Shown: piece after piece, positions 8,744-16,681 of the stretch
Layout of the letters: each line of letters begins with the position of its first letter
How positions within the stretch are numbered: the stretch's first letter is position 1
Source: Candidatus Heimdallarchaeota archaeon
GTDB lineage: Archaea > Asgardarchaeota > Heimdallarchaeia > Heimdallarchaeales > Heimdallarchaeaceae
Length of the DNA stretch: 45,752 bases
Direction: 5' to 3'
Assembly: GCA_021399345.1 (NCBI GenBank)
Contig: JAAFKI010000112.1
Coordinates: forward strand, 1 to 45,752
Notes under the pieces: model-generated
What the model saw: only the letters and a program-made list of their open reading frames with translations
Told to the model about the DNA's origin: nothing
The model's database searches: none
Made by a program: the position numbers and the translations under genes

Positions 8744-9691
8744 ATGGAACTCAAAGGGATAGATAAACAAATTCTCCAGAAGTTAAAAGAGTCAAAGCTC
8801 ACTTTGGAAAATATAGCTGTTTCAACTTCTGACGAGCTGATTAGAAAGATTGAAATTAGTAAGAAAGAGGCAATAAAAGTAATTGAAACTGCACAAAACG
8901 AACTGGGAATCCAACCAGTTACAGCTTTACAATTTCTAGAGGCAGAAGGTAAAAGGGGTAAAATCACCACTTCATCCTCAGAGTTTGATGGAATACTAGG
9001 TGGAGGGATCTGGACACAAGAACTGACTGAGGTAGCAGGTGGGTTTGGTTCAGGTAAAACTCAACTATGTTTTCAGCTTTGTATCAATGTTCAACTTCCT
9101 TTCGATGAAGGAGGATTAGAAGGAAATGCATTCTTTATTGATACTGAGAGAACTTTTTCTCCGAAAAGAATTGTCGAGATGGCAACTTATCGAGGATTGG
9201 AAGTAGAGGAGATCCTTGAAAATATCTATATAAATTCTGCACTTAATACGCATCATTTATTCAGTATAGTTGATACTCTTGATGAAATAATTCAAAAAAA
9301 GAACATTAAACTGCTTATAGTTGATTCTTTTGCTTCCCATTTCAGATCCGAATATATAGGTAAAGAGAGATTAGTTGAAAGACAACAAAAAATTATGCAA
9401 ATTGCAGAAGAGCTGATTTCTTTAGCAGTAAAATATGACCTTGCTGTTGTAGTAACTAATCAAATTATGGCGAATGTTGAAGAGTTTCTTTTTGGAAGTC
9501 CTGAAGAACCAGCTCTGGGTTTTGCATGGGCTCATAGACCTCAACAAAGAATATTTTTGAGAAAATCAAGGGGAAGCTCGAGAATAGCAAGACTATTTGA
9601 TAGTTCAAGAATGCCTGAAAGAGAGGCATTATTCTATGTCACAGAAAGTGGATTAACTGACGCACCATTTTCTTCAGATTTCTATTCGTAA
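8744..9691 (+). CDS. radA: DNA repair/recombination protein RadA
   Basis: Archaeal Rad51/RecA-family recombinase that forms filaments on single-stranded DNA and exchanges strands. Residues about 5-55 are the helix-hairpin-helix DNA-binding domain. Walker A GGFGSGKT is at about 99-106, and Walker B is LLIVDSFASHFRSEYIG. The C-terminal segment holds WAHRPQQRIFLRKSRG and FDSSRMPEREALFYVTE, diagnostic of RadA. The usual GGH before the WAH motif is replaced by ALGFA. An upstream TTG at 8735 would add three residues, but the ATG at 8744 gives the family N terminus and is preferred. Length 315 is normal. It is followed by eS25 on the opposite strand. Confidence 0.96.
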   Translation: MELKGIDKQILQKLKESKLTLENIAVSTSDELIRKIEISKKEAIKVIETAQNELGIQPVTALQFLEAEGKRGKITTSSSEFDGILGGGIWTQELTEVAGGFGSGKTQLCFQLCINVQLPFDEGGLEGNAFFIDTERTFSPKRIVEMATYRGLEVEEILENIYINSALNTHHLFSIVDTLDEIIQKKNIKLLIVDSFASHFRSEYIGKERLVERQQKIMQIAEELISLAVKYDLAVVVTNQIMANVEEFLFGSPEEPALGFAWAHRPQQRIFLRKSRGSSRIARLFDSSRMPEREALFYVTESGLTDAPFSSDFYS

Positions 9692-9757
9692 ACATTTCCA
9701 AAAAACAATGATTATAACAATAAGATGTTAAAATAGAAGTTTAAGTAAAGGTGGGAT

Positions 9758-10060
9758 TTAGCTGCTTTCTGAAGCCTTAGCTGGGGTTGCTGAATAAACT
9801 TTAGTTCTTCTTGATGCAACTATTAGCTCAATAATTTTGTTTTCTTCAGCTTCACGTAAGATTTTCTTTGCTGTGCTTACTCTGATATTGAATTTATCAG
9901 ACAAATAAGCAGGAGTAATCCCCTTAGCTCTTCGAATCTCTGCATCTATTTTCTTCCTTGTCTCTTCATCAGGAGTAAGATCACGAATCGTGGGAATGAA
10001 TTCCACTACGAGACCAAATTTTTTCTTCTTTCTGATTACTTTTCTTTCTCGTGAAGACAT
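9758..10060 (-). CDS. rps25e: Ribosomal protein eS25
   Basis: Small-subunit ribosomal protein shared by archaea and eukaryotes and absent from bacteria. The 100 residues contain a basic N terminus (RERKVIRKKKKFG) and the winged-helix signature AYLSDKFNIRVSTAKKILRE, followed by a strand ending TKVYSAT. Length and order agree with the family. It is transcribed alone on the minus strand between radA and the UroD-family operon. Its ATG is preceded by a purine-rich AAACGAGAGAA stretch. Confidence 0.95.
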   Translation of the reverse strand: MSSRERKVIRKKKKFGLVVEFIPTIRDLTPDEETRKKIDAEIRRAKGITPAYLSDKFNIRVSTAKKILREAEENKIIELIVASRRTKVYSATPAKASESS

Positions 10061-10211
10061 TTCTCTCGTTTTTGCGTTTATGTGCTGACTTTTAAGTTAT
10101 TCGATTGAATTGTTTTTATGGTCTGCATATCGAAGAGAGAATACTGAAACATTCCCCGAAGTTTCTTTTCATTAACCACAACTTTGATAATATTCTCTAT
10201 CAAACTTTCTT

Positions 10212-11207
10212 ATGGATAAGCTGGAAATCCTTTTACAAACTTTCAAAGGACTAAATGATGAATATCCTCTTTTCAGTCTATGGAAGCATTTTCCGAATAT
10301 CGACAGAGATCCTTATCAGCTCGCTGAAACTCATGTAGAGTTCTATAATAAGCACAAATTTGACTTAATGAAAATATCTCCTCACGGTAGGTTCCCTGTT
10401 GTTGATTATGGATGTGTTATTGCAAAGGATTATGATCCCATTACAGGAAGTACAAGTTGTGAGAAATGCTGTATCGCGACGGTTGAAGACTGGGAATCAT
10501 TAGAACCCATAGATGTTGGAGAAGGGGAACTGGGTAAGCAACTAAAAACGGTAGAGTTAATCAACAAGGATTTAGAGAGTTTACCAAAAATGATGACTTT
10601 GTTTTCACCCTTAATGGTTGCTTCAAAAATGGACTGTGATTTAGTTTCAAACATACATCAAAAACCAAACACAATAAGAGAATCTCTATTTACAATAACC
10701 GAGGATATTATTGAATTTGCGAATGCATCAATTGATGCAGGTGCAGAAGGGATTTTTCTAGCATCTCAACACTTTAGAAAAACCGATTTAACATGGGAAG
10801 AAGTGTTAAAGTTTGAAATACCATTTATAAAGAAATTATTATCAAAAATAAAGAGCAAGGCTGAGTTCATCGTAATGCACGTCCATGGACAGGATATACG
10901 TTTCAAAGAAGCAGCTGAATTGATAGAAGTTGATGCCTTAAATTGGCATGACAGATTGACATGGCCGGGTATAGAAGAAGCAGCTGACATATTCCCAAAA
11001 GGATTACTTGCCGGTATTGATGAAACGAGAGCTTTAGTAGATGGAAAACCTGATGATATCAAGAATAATATCCTTGATGCTCTTAAAAAATCAACAGAGA
11101 ATGATAATAGAGTCATTATTGCACCAGGATGTGTAATTCCTATAACTGCTCCAGACGAAAATATCGAAATTATTTCCCAAACAGTTAAAAAAACTAGAAA
11201 AGGATAG
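10212..11207 (+). CDS. UroD-family protein (uroporphyrinogen decarboxylase / corrinoid methyltransferase type)
   Basis: A TIM-barrel member of the UroD/MtaA/CmuA family (331 residues, family 330-380). Typical strands are visible: DAGAEGIFLASQHF near 177, the metal-site strand FIVMHVHGQDI near 220, DALNWHD near 240, LLAGIDE near 263, and the end signature IIAPGCVIPITAPDENI near 304-320. The HxH of HVHG plus the late Cys are in positions where MtaA-type enzymes carry His-x-Cys and Cys zinc ligands, so a metal site is plausible. N-terminal residues DYGCVIAKDY and TSCEKCC add further cysteines. It is the first gene of a four-gene plus-strand run, with 6 bases to the next gene. The substrate is unknown: heme synthesis cannot be excluded, but the neighbours favour cofactor or methyl transfer. 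Confidence 0.85.
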   Translation: MDKLEILLQTFKGLNDEYPLFSLWKHFPNIDRDPYQLAETHVEFYNKHKFDLMKISPHGRFPVVDYGCVIAKDYDPITGSTSCEKCCIATVEDWESLEPIDVGEGELGKQLKTVELINKDLESLPKMMTLFSPLMVASKMDCDLVSNIHQKPNTIRESLFTITEDIIEFANASIDAGAEGIFLASQHFRKTDLTWEEVLKFEIPFIKKLLSKIKSKAEFIVMHVHGQDIRFKEAAELIEVDALNWHDRLTWPGIEEAADIFPKGLLAGIDETRALVDGKPDDIKNNILDALKKSTENDNRVIIAPGCVIPITAPDENIEIISQTVKKTRKG

Positions 11208-11213
11208 AGGGGA

Positions 11214-11876
11214 ATGAGCATAGAAGAAAAAGAAGAAGAGATCATTATTGCTAAACAAGCAACTAGATTTGGGTGGAAAGATTTTATCGTCAACCTTCTT
11301 TTTAGCTTGATAATGATATCAAGTTTTGTTGTTTTTGTGATTTGGGATAGTCCTGCCAGTGATGATATTACAGATTGGTTACTAAGGATTGCAGTTACCA
11401 TACTTCCTCTGTTTATTTTTGTAAATAGAACAATTAAGGAATTTTTCTATATTAAAGACTTCATCAAAATCGTAGGCGTAGAAATACATTATCGTTCAAC
11501 ACCGCTTTTGATGACTGGATATAGGACAAAAAAAGGAAAAATACTAGTTAAAGAAATAAGAAGATATGGTTTGTCACGCATTCCCAGAAAACTATCATTG
11601 GATATGTGGAGAAAATATAGAAATAAAGCTATGCTTGTGATACAATTACGAAGTGGAAAAGAATTCTTTGTTGGTGAGTTCATTTCTAATGAAGATCTAT
11701 CAGAAATCGTACTTCACATCAAACATATGCACCCAAAAGCAAAGTATTCTTCAAACTTAAGAGAAGAAATTCCTGAATTAGCAAAGAAAGAAAAGGAATT
11801 AATAAAATCTAAGAAGGTTAAGAAGTTAGAGGATTTCGATGATGAACCTGAGGGCACAGGATATAGAAAACGATGA
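11214..11876 (+). CDS. Two-TM membrane protein of the UroD operon
   Basis: A 220-residue protein with two membrane helices close together, about residues 23-43 and 56-73 (IAVTILPLFIFVNR). A basic cytosolic domain of some 145 residues follows, including a strand-rich PH-like stretch (KFIKIVGVEIHYRS to VIQLRSGKEFFVGEFI), and a charged tail. The pattern recalls bacterial PH-domain membrane proteins, but I would not assign a family. The start ATG follows GAGGGGAATG, a strong ribosome site, 6 bases after the UroD-family stop, so it is co-transcribed. Confidence 0.7.
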   Translation: MSIEEKEEEIIIAKQATRFGWKDFIVNLLFSLIMISSFVVFVIWDSPASDDITDWLLRIAVTILPLFIFVNRTIKEFFYIKDFIKIVGVEIHYRSTPLLMTGYRTKKGKILVKEIRRYGLSRIPRKLSLDMWRKYRNKAMLVIQLRSGKEFFVGEFISNEDLSEIVLHIKHMHPKAKYSSNLREEIPELAKKEKELIKSKKVKKLEDFDDEPEGTGYRKR

Positions 11877-11923
11877 GAAGAATATCCTAGCTTTTATTAA
11901 TGAAATTCATAGATTGTAAATAG

Positions 11924-12988
11924 ATGGCAACTAACAAATCATCAAGATTTACTAGTGATAAAAGAAATATTGCTGTATTAGATTTTGGAGTGACATCACT
12001 TAAAATAGTAATAGTTGACCCTACTCATCCAGAAGAGCCGTTCCATTCCCAAAGAATTTATCTCCCATTAAGAACAAGAAAAGAGGAAGTTGAAGGAGAT
12101 CTAAAGACTATTCTACGATCTTATGCAGATTATAATATCGGAAAGTTTATTTTAACTACTACTAATCCTCTTTTTGCTTCAGCAAAAGAAACTGTGGAAT
12201 TCATTATTAATGCAGTTACTAAATTCATACAACCTTCGAATATTGTTCTTTACACACATGATGGAGAATTTGTATCTATTAAACAAGCTTTGGAAATTCC
12301 TTCTAAAGTGGTTTCAGTAGGATGGAAGGCACTTGGAATAGGATTATGGCAAATGATGAAGCAGGAAGGTTTGGTAGTTGATTTTTCAACAAGAACTACA
12401 AGTTTCATTCCTATTCGAGATGGAAAAATACTTTCCAACTCTAAAAACGACCATGATCGATTGAAGAACGATGAATTGGTTTTTTTGGGATTGATGGAAA
12501 CAAATGTAGCTTTTATCAATCCTGTTTTCGAGTATAATGGAGAAACATATAATCTCCCATTTGAAACTCACGCGATAACTGCGGACATTTTTACGATAAC
12601 AGGAGATATACGATCATCTGATTATATTACAAATACACCTGACAAAAAAGCAAAATTCAAAGAAGATGCCTTGAATAGATTGAAGAGCATGTTTTGTATT
12701 GTTGATGAATTTGTAGATGAACTAGACTTAATCAAAATCGCTCACTTATTAAAGGTGAGAATGCTTGAAAAAATCAATCAAATAATAGAAAAGAAGAAGG
12801 AAGAATATCAACTGAATAAAATTATTGTCACAGGAATTGGGGCGAATACTCTTTATCAATATCTATTGGAGAAGAATGAATATAGTGATTTATGTAGAGC
12901 AACAGATATTATTAAAACTGCAGAAATAAATCCTTCTTTTAGTTTAGCTTACATTTATGCTTCCAAAAAGATGATGACAAATGACTGA
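11924..12988 (+). CDS. MfnF-like ASKHA-fold protein (COG1548 family)
   Basis: Resembles the archaeal family of MfnF, which joins the tyramine-glutamate and aminomethylfuran parts during methanofuran synthesis. The sugar-kinase/actin-like fold shows the phosphate-1 motif LDFGVTSLK at 19-27, phosphate-2 motif VVDFSTRTTSFIPI at 151-164, the family stretch DRLKNDELVFLGL at 178-190, HAITADIFTITGDI near 217-230, and an adenosine-type motif IIVTGIGANTL near 305. Length 354 fits. The canonical DIGGAN start is changed to DFGVTS, so substrate or function may have shifted. It overlaps the next start codon by 8 bases, indicating translational coupling. Family assignment is good; the exact reaction is inferred. 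Confidence 0.75.
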   Translation: MATNKSSRFTSDKRNIAVLDFGVTSLKIVIVDPTHPEEPFHSQRIYLPLRTRKEEVEGDLKTILRSYADYNIGKFILTTTNPLFASAKETVEFIINAVTKFIQPSNIVLYTHDGEFVSIKQALEIPSKVVSVGWKALGIGLWQMMKQEGLVVDFSTRTTSFIPIRDGKILSNSKNDHDRLKNDELVFLGLMETNVAFINPVFEYNGETYNLPFETHAITADIFTITGDIRSSDYITNTPDKKAKFKEDALNRLKSMFCIVDEFVDELDLIKIAHLLKVRMLEKINQIIEKKKEEYQLNKIIVTGIGANTLYQYLLEKNEYSDLCRATDIIKTAEINPSFSLAYIYASKKMMTND

Positions 12989-14231
12989 AAGAGTAGATCT
13001 AAGAAATAGGATAAACGTGATGTTATTTCACTTTGATCAAAGATTAGGACCTAGACTACTGTTCAATGTAGCTGAAATACAAGACCCTAGAATAACTGCT
13101 TCTCTAACAAGACTTATGGATTTCAATTTTCTTCAAGAAATGAAAGCAATAGTCAATGCAATGGCAAATGTTGTTTATTCAAGTATGTTTTTCTCAATAC
13201 CAAATCCTATGGCAAGGGGAGGAGTTGAACAATTCATGATTTCATTTGTGATTTTTGACCCAACAATTACGGAATATCTTACAATATCATCACTCGAAGA
13301 GGAAATGTCAAAAACAATAAGCAAACTCATGATGCTTTCTGAAATGTTTATTATTATAACATATTCTAATCCAATTTTAGATGATTTTCCTGAAATTGAA
13401 AATTGCTTGAATGCATTAAGAGACAATGCAATAAACATTTTTCAAGAAATATTCTATGGGCAATTTGAAGGGGCTAAGGACGCAACTTCTCAAATTCTCG
13501 GGAAAATAGGCTATGAAGCAGGAAAACAAGTTTTACAACAAGTTCATGAAGATAAATTTGAAAATTTAAGGTCCTATTTAGATGCAATAGTACAATCTCC
13601 AATTATTTCTAGATGGGGAAATATCAACATACTTCATTTTGATCCAGGAGAAAAAGTAGCAACAGTATCACTTGATAGCTCTATCTGGACAGAATCTTTA
13701 GGAGTAATTGCAACTAAGACTTGTGCTTTTGTTGAAGGTATGCTTGAAGCAGTCTTTAGTAAAATTCTAGATGAGCATATCATCTGTGATGAGATGAGAT
13801 GTGCTTCTGAATACAGTTACGTAAAGGATTGTATTTTTCAAATAGCTCCAGGTGGATCAAATAGAGAAATCACTTCCCATAGAGAAGATCAAACAATCAG
13901 GGAAATGGCTATAGAAGATAGAGAAAAAACAATAGAGCACATTAGAGATGATATAGGGGAAAAGTTCTATTATGAATTTGATCCAATGATAAGACTAATT
14001 CAATTGTTTAACAAAGCACCATTCATATCCGATCATTTTATTCAAGAAACAGAAGAAGAGGTTAAGTTTCTTGTTGTTTGCAATTATTGGAGATACCCAA
14101 ATGACGTAATCTGTAATTCTTGTGAAAAGTGGATTAAAGATTCAAGCAAAGTCCCAATTAACTTGCTTAAGAGTAAACATAGGATATGCGAAATAACATA
14201 TGAAACAGAAGAAGACGAAAAGACCTCTTAA
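12981..14231 (+). CDS. V4R-domain protein with N-terminal longin-like domain
   Basis: Two domains can be seen. Residues about 12-130 start NVMLFHFDQRLGPRLLFNV and read as alternating strands and helices like a longin or profilin-fold module. Residues about 165-290 are a V4R (4-vinyl reductase) domain: ILGKIGYEAGKQVL, then HFDPGEKVATV, CAFVEGMLEAVFSKI, and the diagnostic ICDEMRCASEYSYVKDCIFQI with paired cysteines. V4R domains bind small hydrophobic or tetrapyrrole-like ligands. The last 100 residues hold a further Cys cluster (CNYWRYPNDVICNSC). Its start overlaps the MfnF-like gene by 8 bases. A ligand-sensing role in the operon is inference. Confidence 0.75.
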   Translation: MTERVDLRNRINVMLFHFDQRLGPRLLFNVAEIQDPRITASLTRLMDFNFLQEMKAIVNAMANVVYSSMFFSIPNPMARGGVEQFMISFVIFDPTITEYLTISSLEEEMSKTISKLMMLSEMFIIITYSNPILDDFPEIENCLNALRDNAINIFQEIFYGQFEGAKDATSQILGKIGYEAGKQVLQQVHEDKFENLRSYLDAIVQSPIISRWGNINILHFDPGEKVATVSLDSSIWTESLGVIATKTCAFVEGMLEAVFSKILDEHIICDEMRCASEYSYVKDCIFQIAPGGSNREITSHREDQTIREMAIEDREKTIEHIRDDIGEKFYYEFDPMIRLIQLFNKAPFISDHFIQETEEEVKFLVVCNYWRYPNDVICNSCEKWIKDSSKVPINLLKSKHRICEITYETEEDEKTS

Positions 14232-14246
14232 AGAGACTAAAGGAAT

Positions 14247-14684
14247 CTATTCATTCAAAATTCTTTTTGCATAATCATAAATTAATAGATCATCACAAGC
14301 ATAAGAGGGAACAAATTTCTCTGCTCTCCTAGTCCATAGGGCTAGAAGCTCCTTATCAACTTGTTTCTTAATTATTAGAGTATTCAAAACTTTACAAGGT
14401 AATCTAGCAGCTAACAGAGGATTATCGTTTACTTCCCACGCTAACGAAAAATAACCTACAGCTACATCAACTTCATCCTTAATTACATGTAGTGTTCCTA
14501 AATAAAAATAGGATAATGAAGAGAGAGGAGAAGTTAGTGATAATTCCTGAAAGAAACGAAGAGCTGAATCAATGTCACCTCGTTGAATTAAATCTAATCC
14601 AAGGTTTACCAACTTCTGATATTCAAAATCATATAAACTAATAAAATTCTTAGATGTTTCTTCTTGTTTTTCGAGATTAAGCAT
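14247..14684 (-). CDS. Small TPR-like protein (145 aa)
   Basis: A soluble helical protein with about two TPR hairpins: LGLDLIQRGDIDSALRFFQE at 29-48 and YFYLGTLHVIKDEVDVAVGY at 59-78. It ends in a less regular helical part with Cys99 and Cys129. It faces the V4R gene tail to tail (15 bases between stops) and is divergent from the MBL-fold gene. Probably a binding adaptor; no partner can be named. Confidence 0.65.
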   Translation of the reverse strand: MLNLEKQEETSKNFISLYDFEYQKLVNLGLDLIQRGDIDSALRFFQELSLTSPLSSLSYFYLGTLHVIKDEVDVAVGYFSLAWEVNDNPLLAARLPCKVLNTLIIKKQVDKELLALWTRRAEKFVPSYACDDLLIYDYAKRILNE

Positions 14685-14790
14685 GATTACTTTCGATAAA
14701 GAGTCTAGAAGTTCACTATATAAGCACCAAAGAATTTTTTTGCCAGTTCTAGATGAAATAGATATAAGTGTTTTAACTTAGCTCTAGATT

Positions 14791-15567
14791 ATGGCGCTTA
14801 CAAAGAAAGCAATAATCTTAATTATTTTGGCAAGTTCAGCCGTAGCTGTGACCGCAGTAGTTGTTCCAACAGCTGTAGTCATTGTTAATAAAAACTCAAC
14901 AATCAATTTCACTCTTTTATATAACGCTGGTGTTATGATAGAAGCTAAGGGATTGAGAATTTACATAGATCCTTATATTTTGCCAGACAATTATAGTGAT
15001 TATCCTGCGGATGCAGTGCTTATAACTCACGATCATACAGATCACTGTTCAAGTACGATGTTACAACTAATAGAAAAAGAGGATACACAATTCTTTTTCC
15101 CAGAAATCATGACTTCTTTCATTACCTGGTTTAATGGAACAGGAGTCAAACCTGGAGACACTTTTAATATTGGACCAATTACAATAACAGCCTTCTACAT
15201 GTATACTTTTGCTCCTATAGGTTATGTCTCTAGTCATCCTCAAGAGAGTAATTATACTAGCTACATAATAGATATTGATGGATTCACATTCTTCCATGCA
15301 GGAGATTCATCAAACATTCCAGAATATTCTCAGTTAACTGATTTAATCGATGTTGCCTTGTTACCTTTAGGACCAGGATGCCAAACTATGGTAGATCAAG
15401 ATGTGGTCAATGCTATCGATACAATAAATCCAGAATATTTCATACCTATTCATTATGCAGAAGGAGCGGATGCAATTTTTCTAAATAATTATGGCACAGC
15501 TATAGAAAACTGTGGTTGCGAAATAGTTCATCTAGATTATTTTGAATCAACCAAATTCAAAACATAA
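14791..15567 (+). CDS. Secreted or membrane-anchored MBL-fold hydrolase (UlaG-like)
   Basis: A metallo-beta-lactamase-fold enzyme of the UlaG/L-ascorbate-6-P lactonase-like group. An N-terminal hydrophobic segment (about 6-33) with two lysines before it serves as signal anchor. The metal motif THDHTDH spans 79-85; FFHAGDSS supplies the bridging Asp and FIPIHYAEG the late His. Length after the anchor (about 225) is typical. Most UlaG-like proteins are cytosolic, so an extracytoplasmic copy is unusual. It appears monocistronic, convergent with the SDR gene. The substrate is unknown. Confidence 0.88.
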   Translation: MALTKKAIILIILASSAVAVTAVVVPTAVVIVNKNSTINFTLLYNAGVMIEAKGLRIYIDPYILPDNYSDYPADAVLITHDHTDHCSSTMLQLIEKEDTQFFFPEIMTSFITWFNGTGVKPGDTFNIGPITITAFYMYTFAPIGYVSSHPQESNYTSYIIDIDGFTFFHAGDSSNIPEYSQLTDLIDVALLPLGPGCQTMVDQDVVNAIDTINPEYFIPIHYAEGADAIFLNNYGTAIENCGCEIVHLDYFESTKFKT

Positions 15568-15593
15568 ACAACCCAAAGCGTAGAACTATAAAT

Positions 15594-16595
15594 TTATACT
15601 CCCCGCTCTTTTTTATTTTTCAAATACCAGTTATAGGTTTCTGTTAGAGCTTTGCCAAATGTTTTTTTACTAGTAATCCCCAGTATTTTTTCGATTTTCT
15701 CTGTATTTACAATCCTAGTTTTTCCCATTTGTTTTACTCTATATCTATCCAATAGGGGTTTTTTCTTGAAAAGTTTCCATTGTAGCTCTCCAAAGAAACC
15801 AATAAGCATAGCAATGTTATAATTTAGGTAAAAGGAATTAAATTTTGTTTGGCAGATTCTAGCAACTGTTTCAAATAGTTCTTGTCTTGTGATTGTGTAA
15901 TTAGTGTGATTGAATATTTCCCCTCTGGCCTTATCTACTTCAGCCATTTTAATCAATGCTTCAACAACATCTTCAACATAACTATAAGAAAAAGTTACTT
16001 CTCCTTTGTTGATAAAGGGGATTTTTCGATTACTTTCAACTAAATTGAATATAATAGAGGCCCAGTGATCTCCTGGACCAAAGACGATAGGAGGTCTTAA
16101 AGATGAAGCGTTAAAACCAAATTCTTCAGCGTACTTGAATACTTCTTTTTCTCCCAAATATTTACTTTCCCTATATCCTGGGATCAAATCAACTCTATAA
16201 GTTTCATCTATAGGATGATCTGGCAAGTTGAAGCCATAAACACCAGCTGTAGACATATAGATGAACTTCCTTGAACCAGCTCTAACAAACTCATCAAGCA
16301 GATTCTTTGTTCCAATATGATTTATTCTGTAAAAACTAGGCAAGGGAGAAAGATCATCTACAACAGCTGCTAAATGAAAAACTGATTCAACACCATCTAA
16401 ACAGCCTATCAAGCTTTCTTTCGAATCAAGATCCCCTAAGAAGAAATCTATATCGTACTTATCTAAGGTCATACATTTCTCTTTTTCGCTAGGAAGGACC
16501 AACGCTGATATTCTTTTGTCCAGGTATCTTTTCCTGATTTCCTTCACTAGATTAGTACCTAGGAAACCAGTTATACCAGTTATGAGTATTGACAT
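15594..16595 (-). CDS. Extended SDR: NAD-dependent epimerase/dehydratase family
   Basis: A Rossmann-fold nucleotide-sugar epimerase or 3-beta-HSD-like enzyme. From the chosen start MSILITGITGFLGTNLV, the glycine-rich NAD motif is TGITGFLG. The acidic strand end is FLGDL, and VFHLAAVVDD follows. The catalytic Ser/Thr is in STAGVYG and the Tyr-Lys pair in YRESK. SSLRPPIVFGPGD and VEDVVEALIKM are family landmarks. A frame extending six codons upstream (to 16613) would place extra residues before the first strand, so MSIL is preferred. Total 333 residues. The membrane acyltransferase gene is upstream on the same strand, so a glycan or lipid modification unit is possible. Confidence 0.9.
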   Translation of the reverse strand: MSILITGITGFLGTNLVKEIRKRYLDKRISALVLPSEKEKCMTLDKYDIDFFLGDLDSKESLIGCLDGVESVFHLAAVVDDLSPLPSFYRINHIGTKNLLDEFVRAGSRKFIYMSTAGVYGFNLPDHPIDETYRVDLIPGYRESKYLGEKEVFKYAEEFGFNASSLRPPIVFGPGDHWASIIFNLVESNRKIPFINKGEVTFSYSYVEDVVEALIKMAEVDKARGEIFNHTNYTITRQELFETVARICQTKFNSFYLNYNIAMLIGFFGELQWKLFKKKPLLDRYRVKQMGKTRIVNTEKIEKILGITSKKTFGKALTETYNWYLKNKKERGV

Positions 16596-16681
16596 TATAA
16601 ATGGTAGAATCAACTTTCAGAATAAAAATACTTCTACTAACCAATTGTTTTACATAAAAAGAGGAAAGAAAAAGAAGAGTT

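Noticed and set aside
11924..12988. Actin/FtsA-like cytoskeletal protein
   Set aside because: It shares the ASKHA fold, but the family-specific stretches (DRLKNDELVFLGL, HAITADIFTITGDI) fit COG1548/MfnF and not FtsA, MreB or actin.
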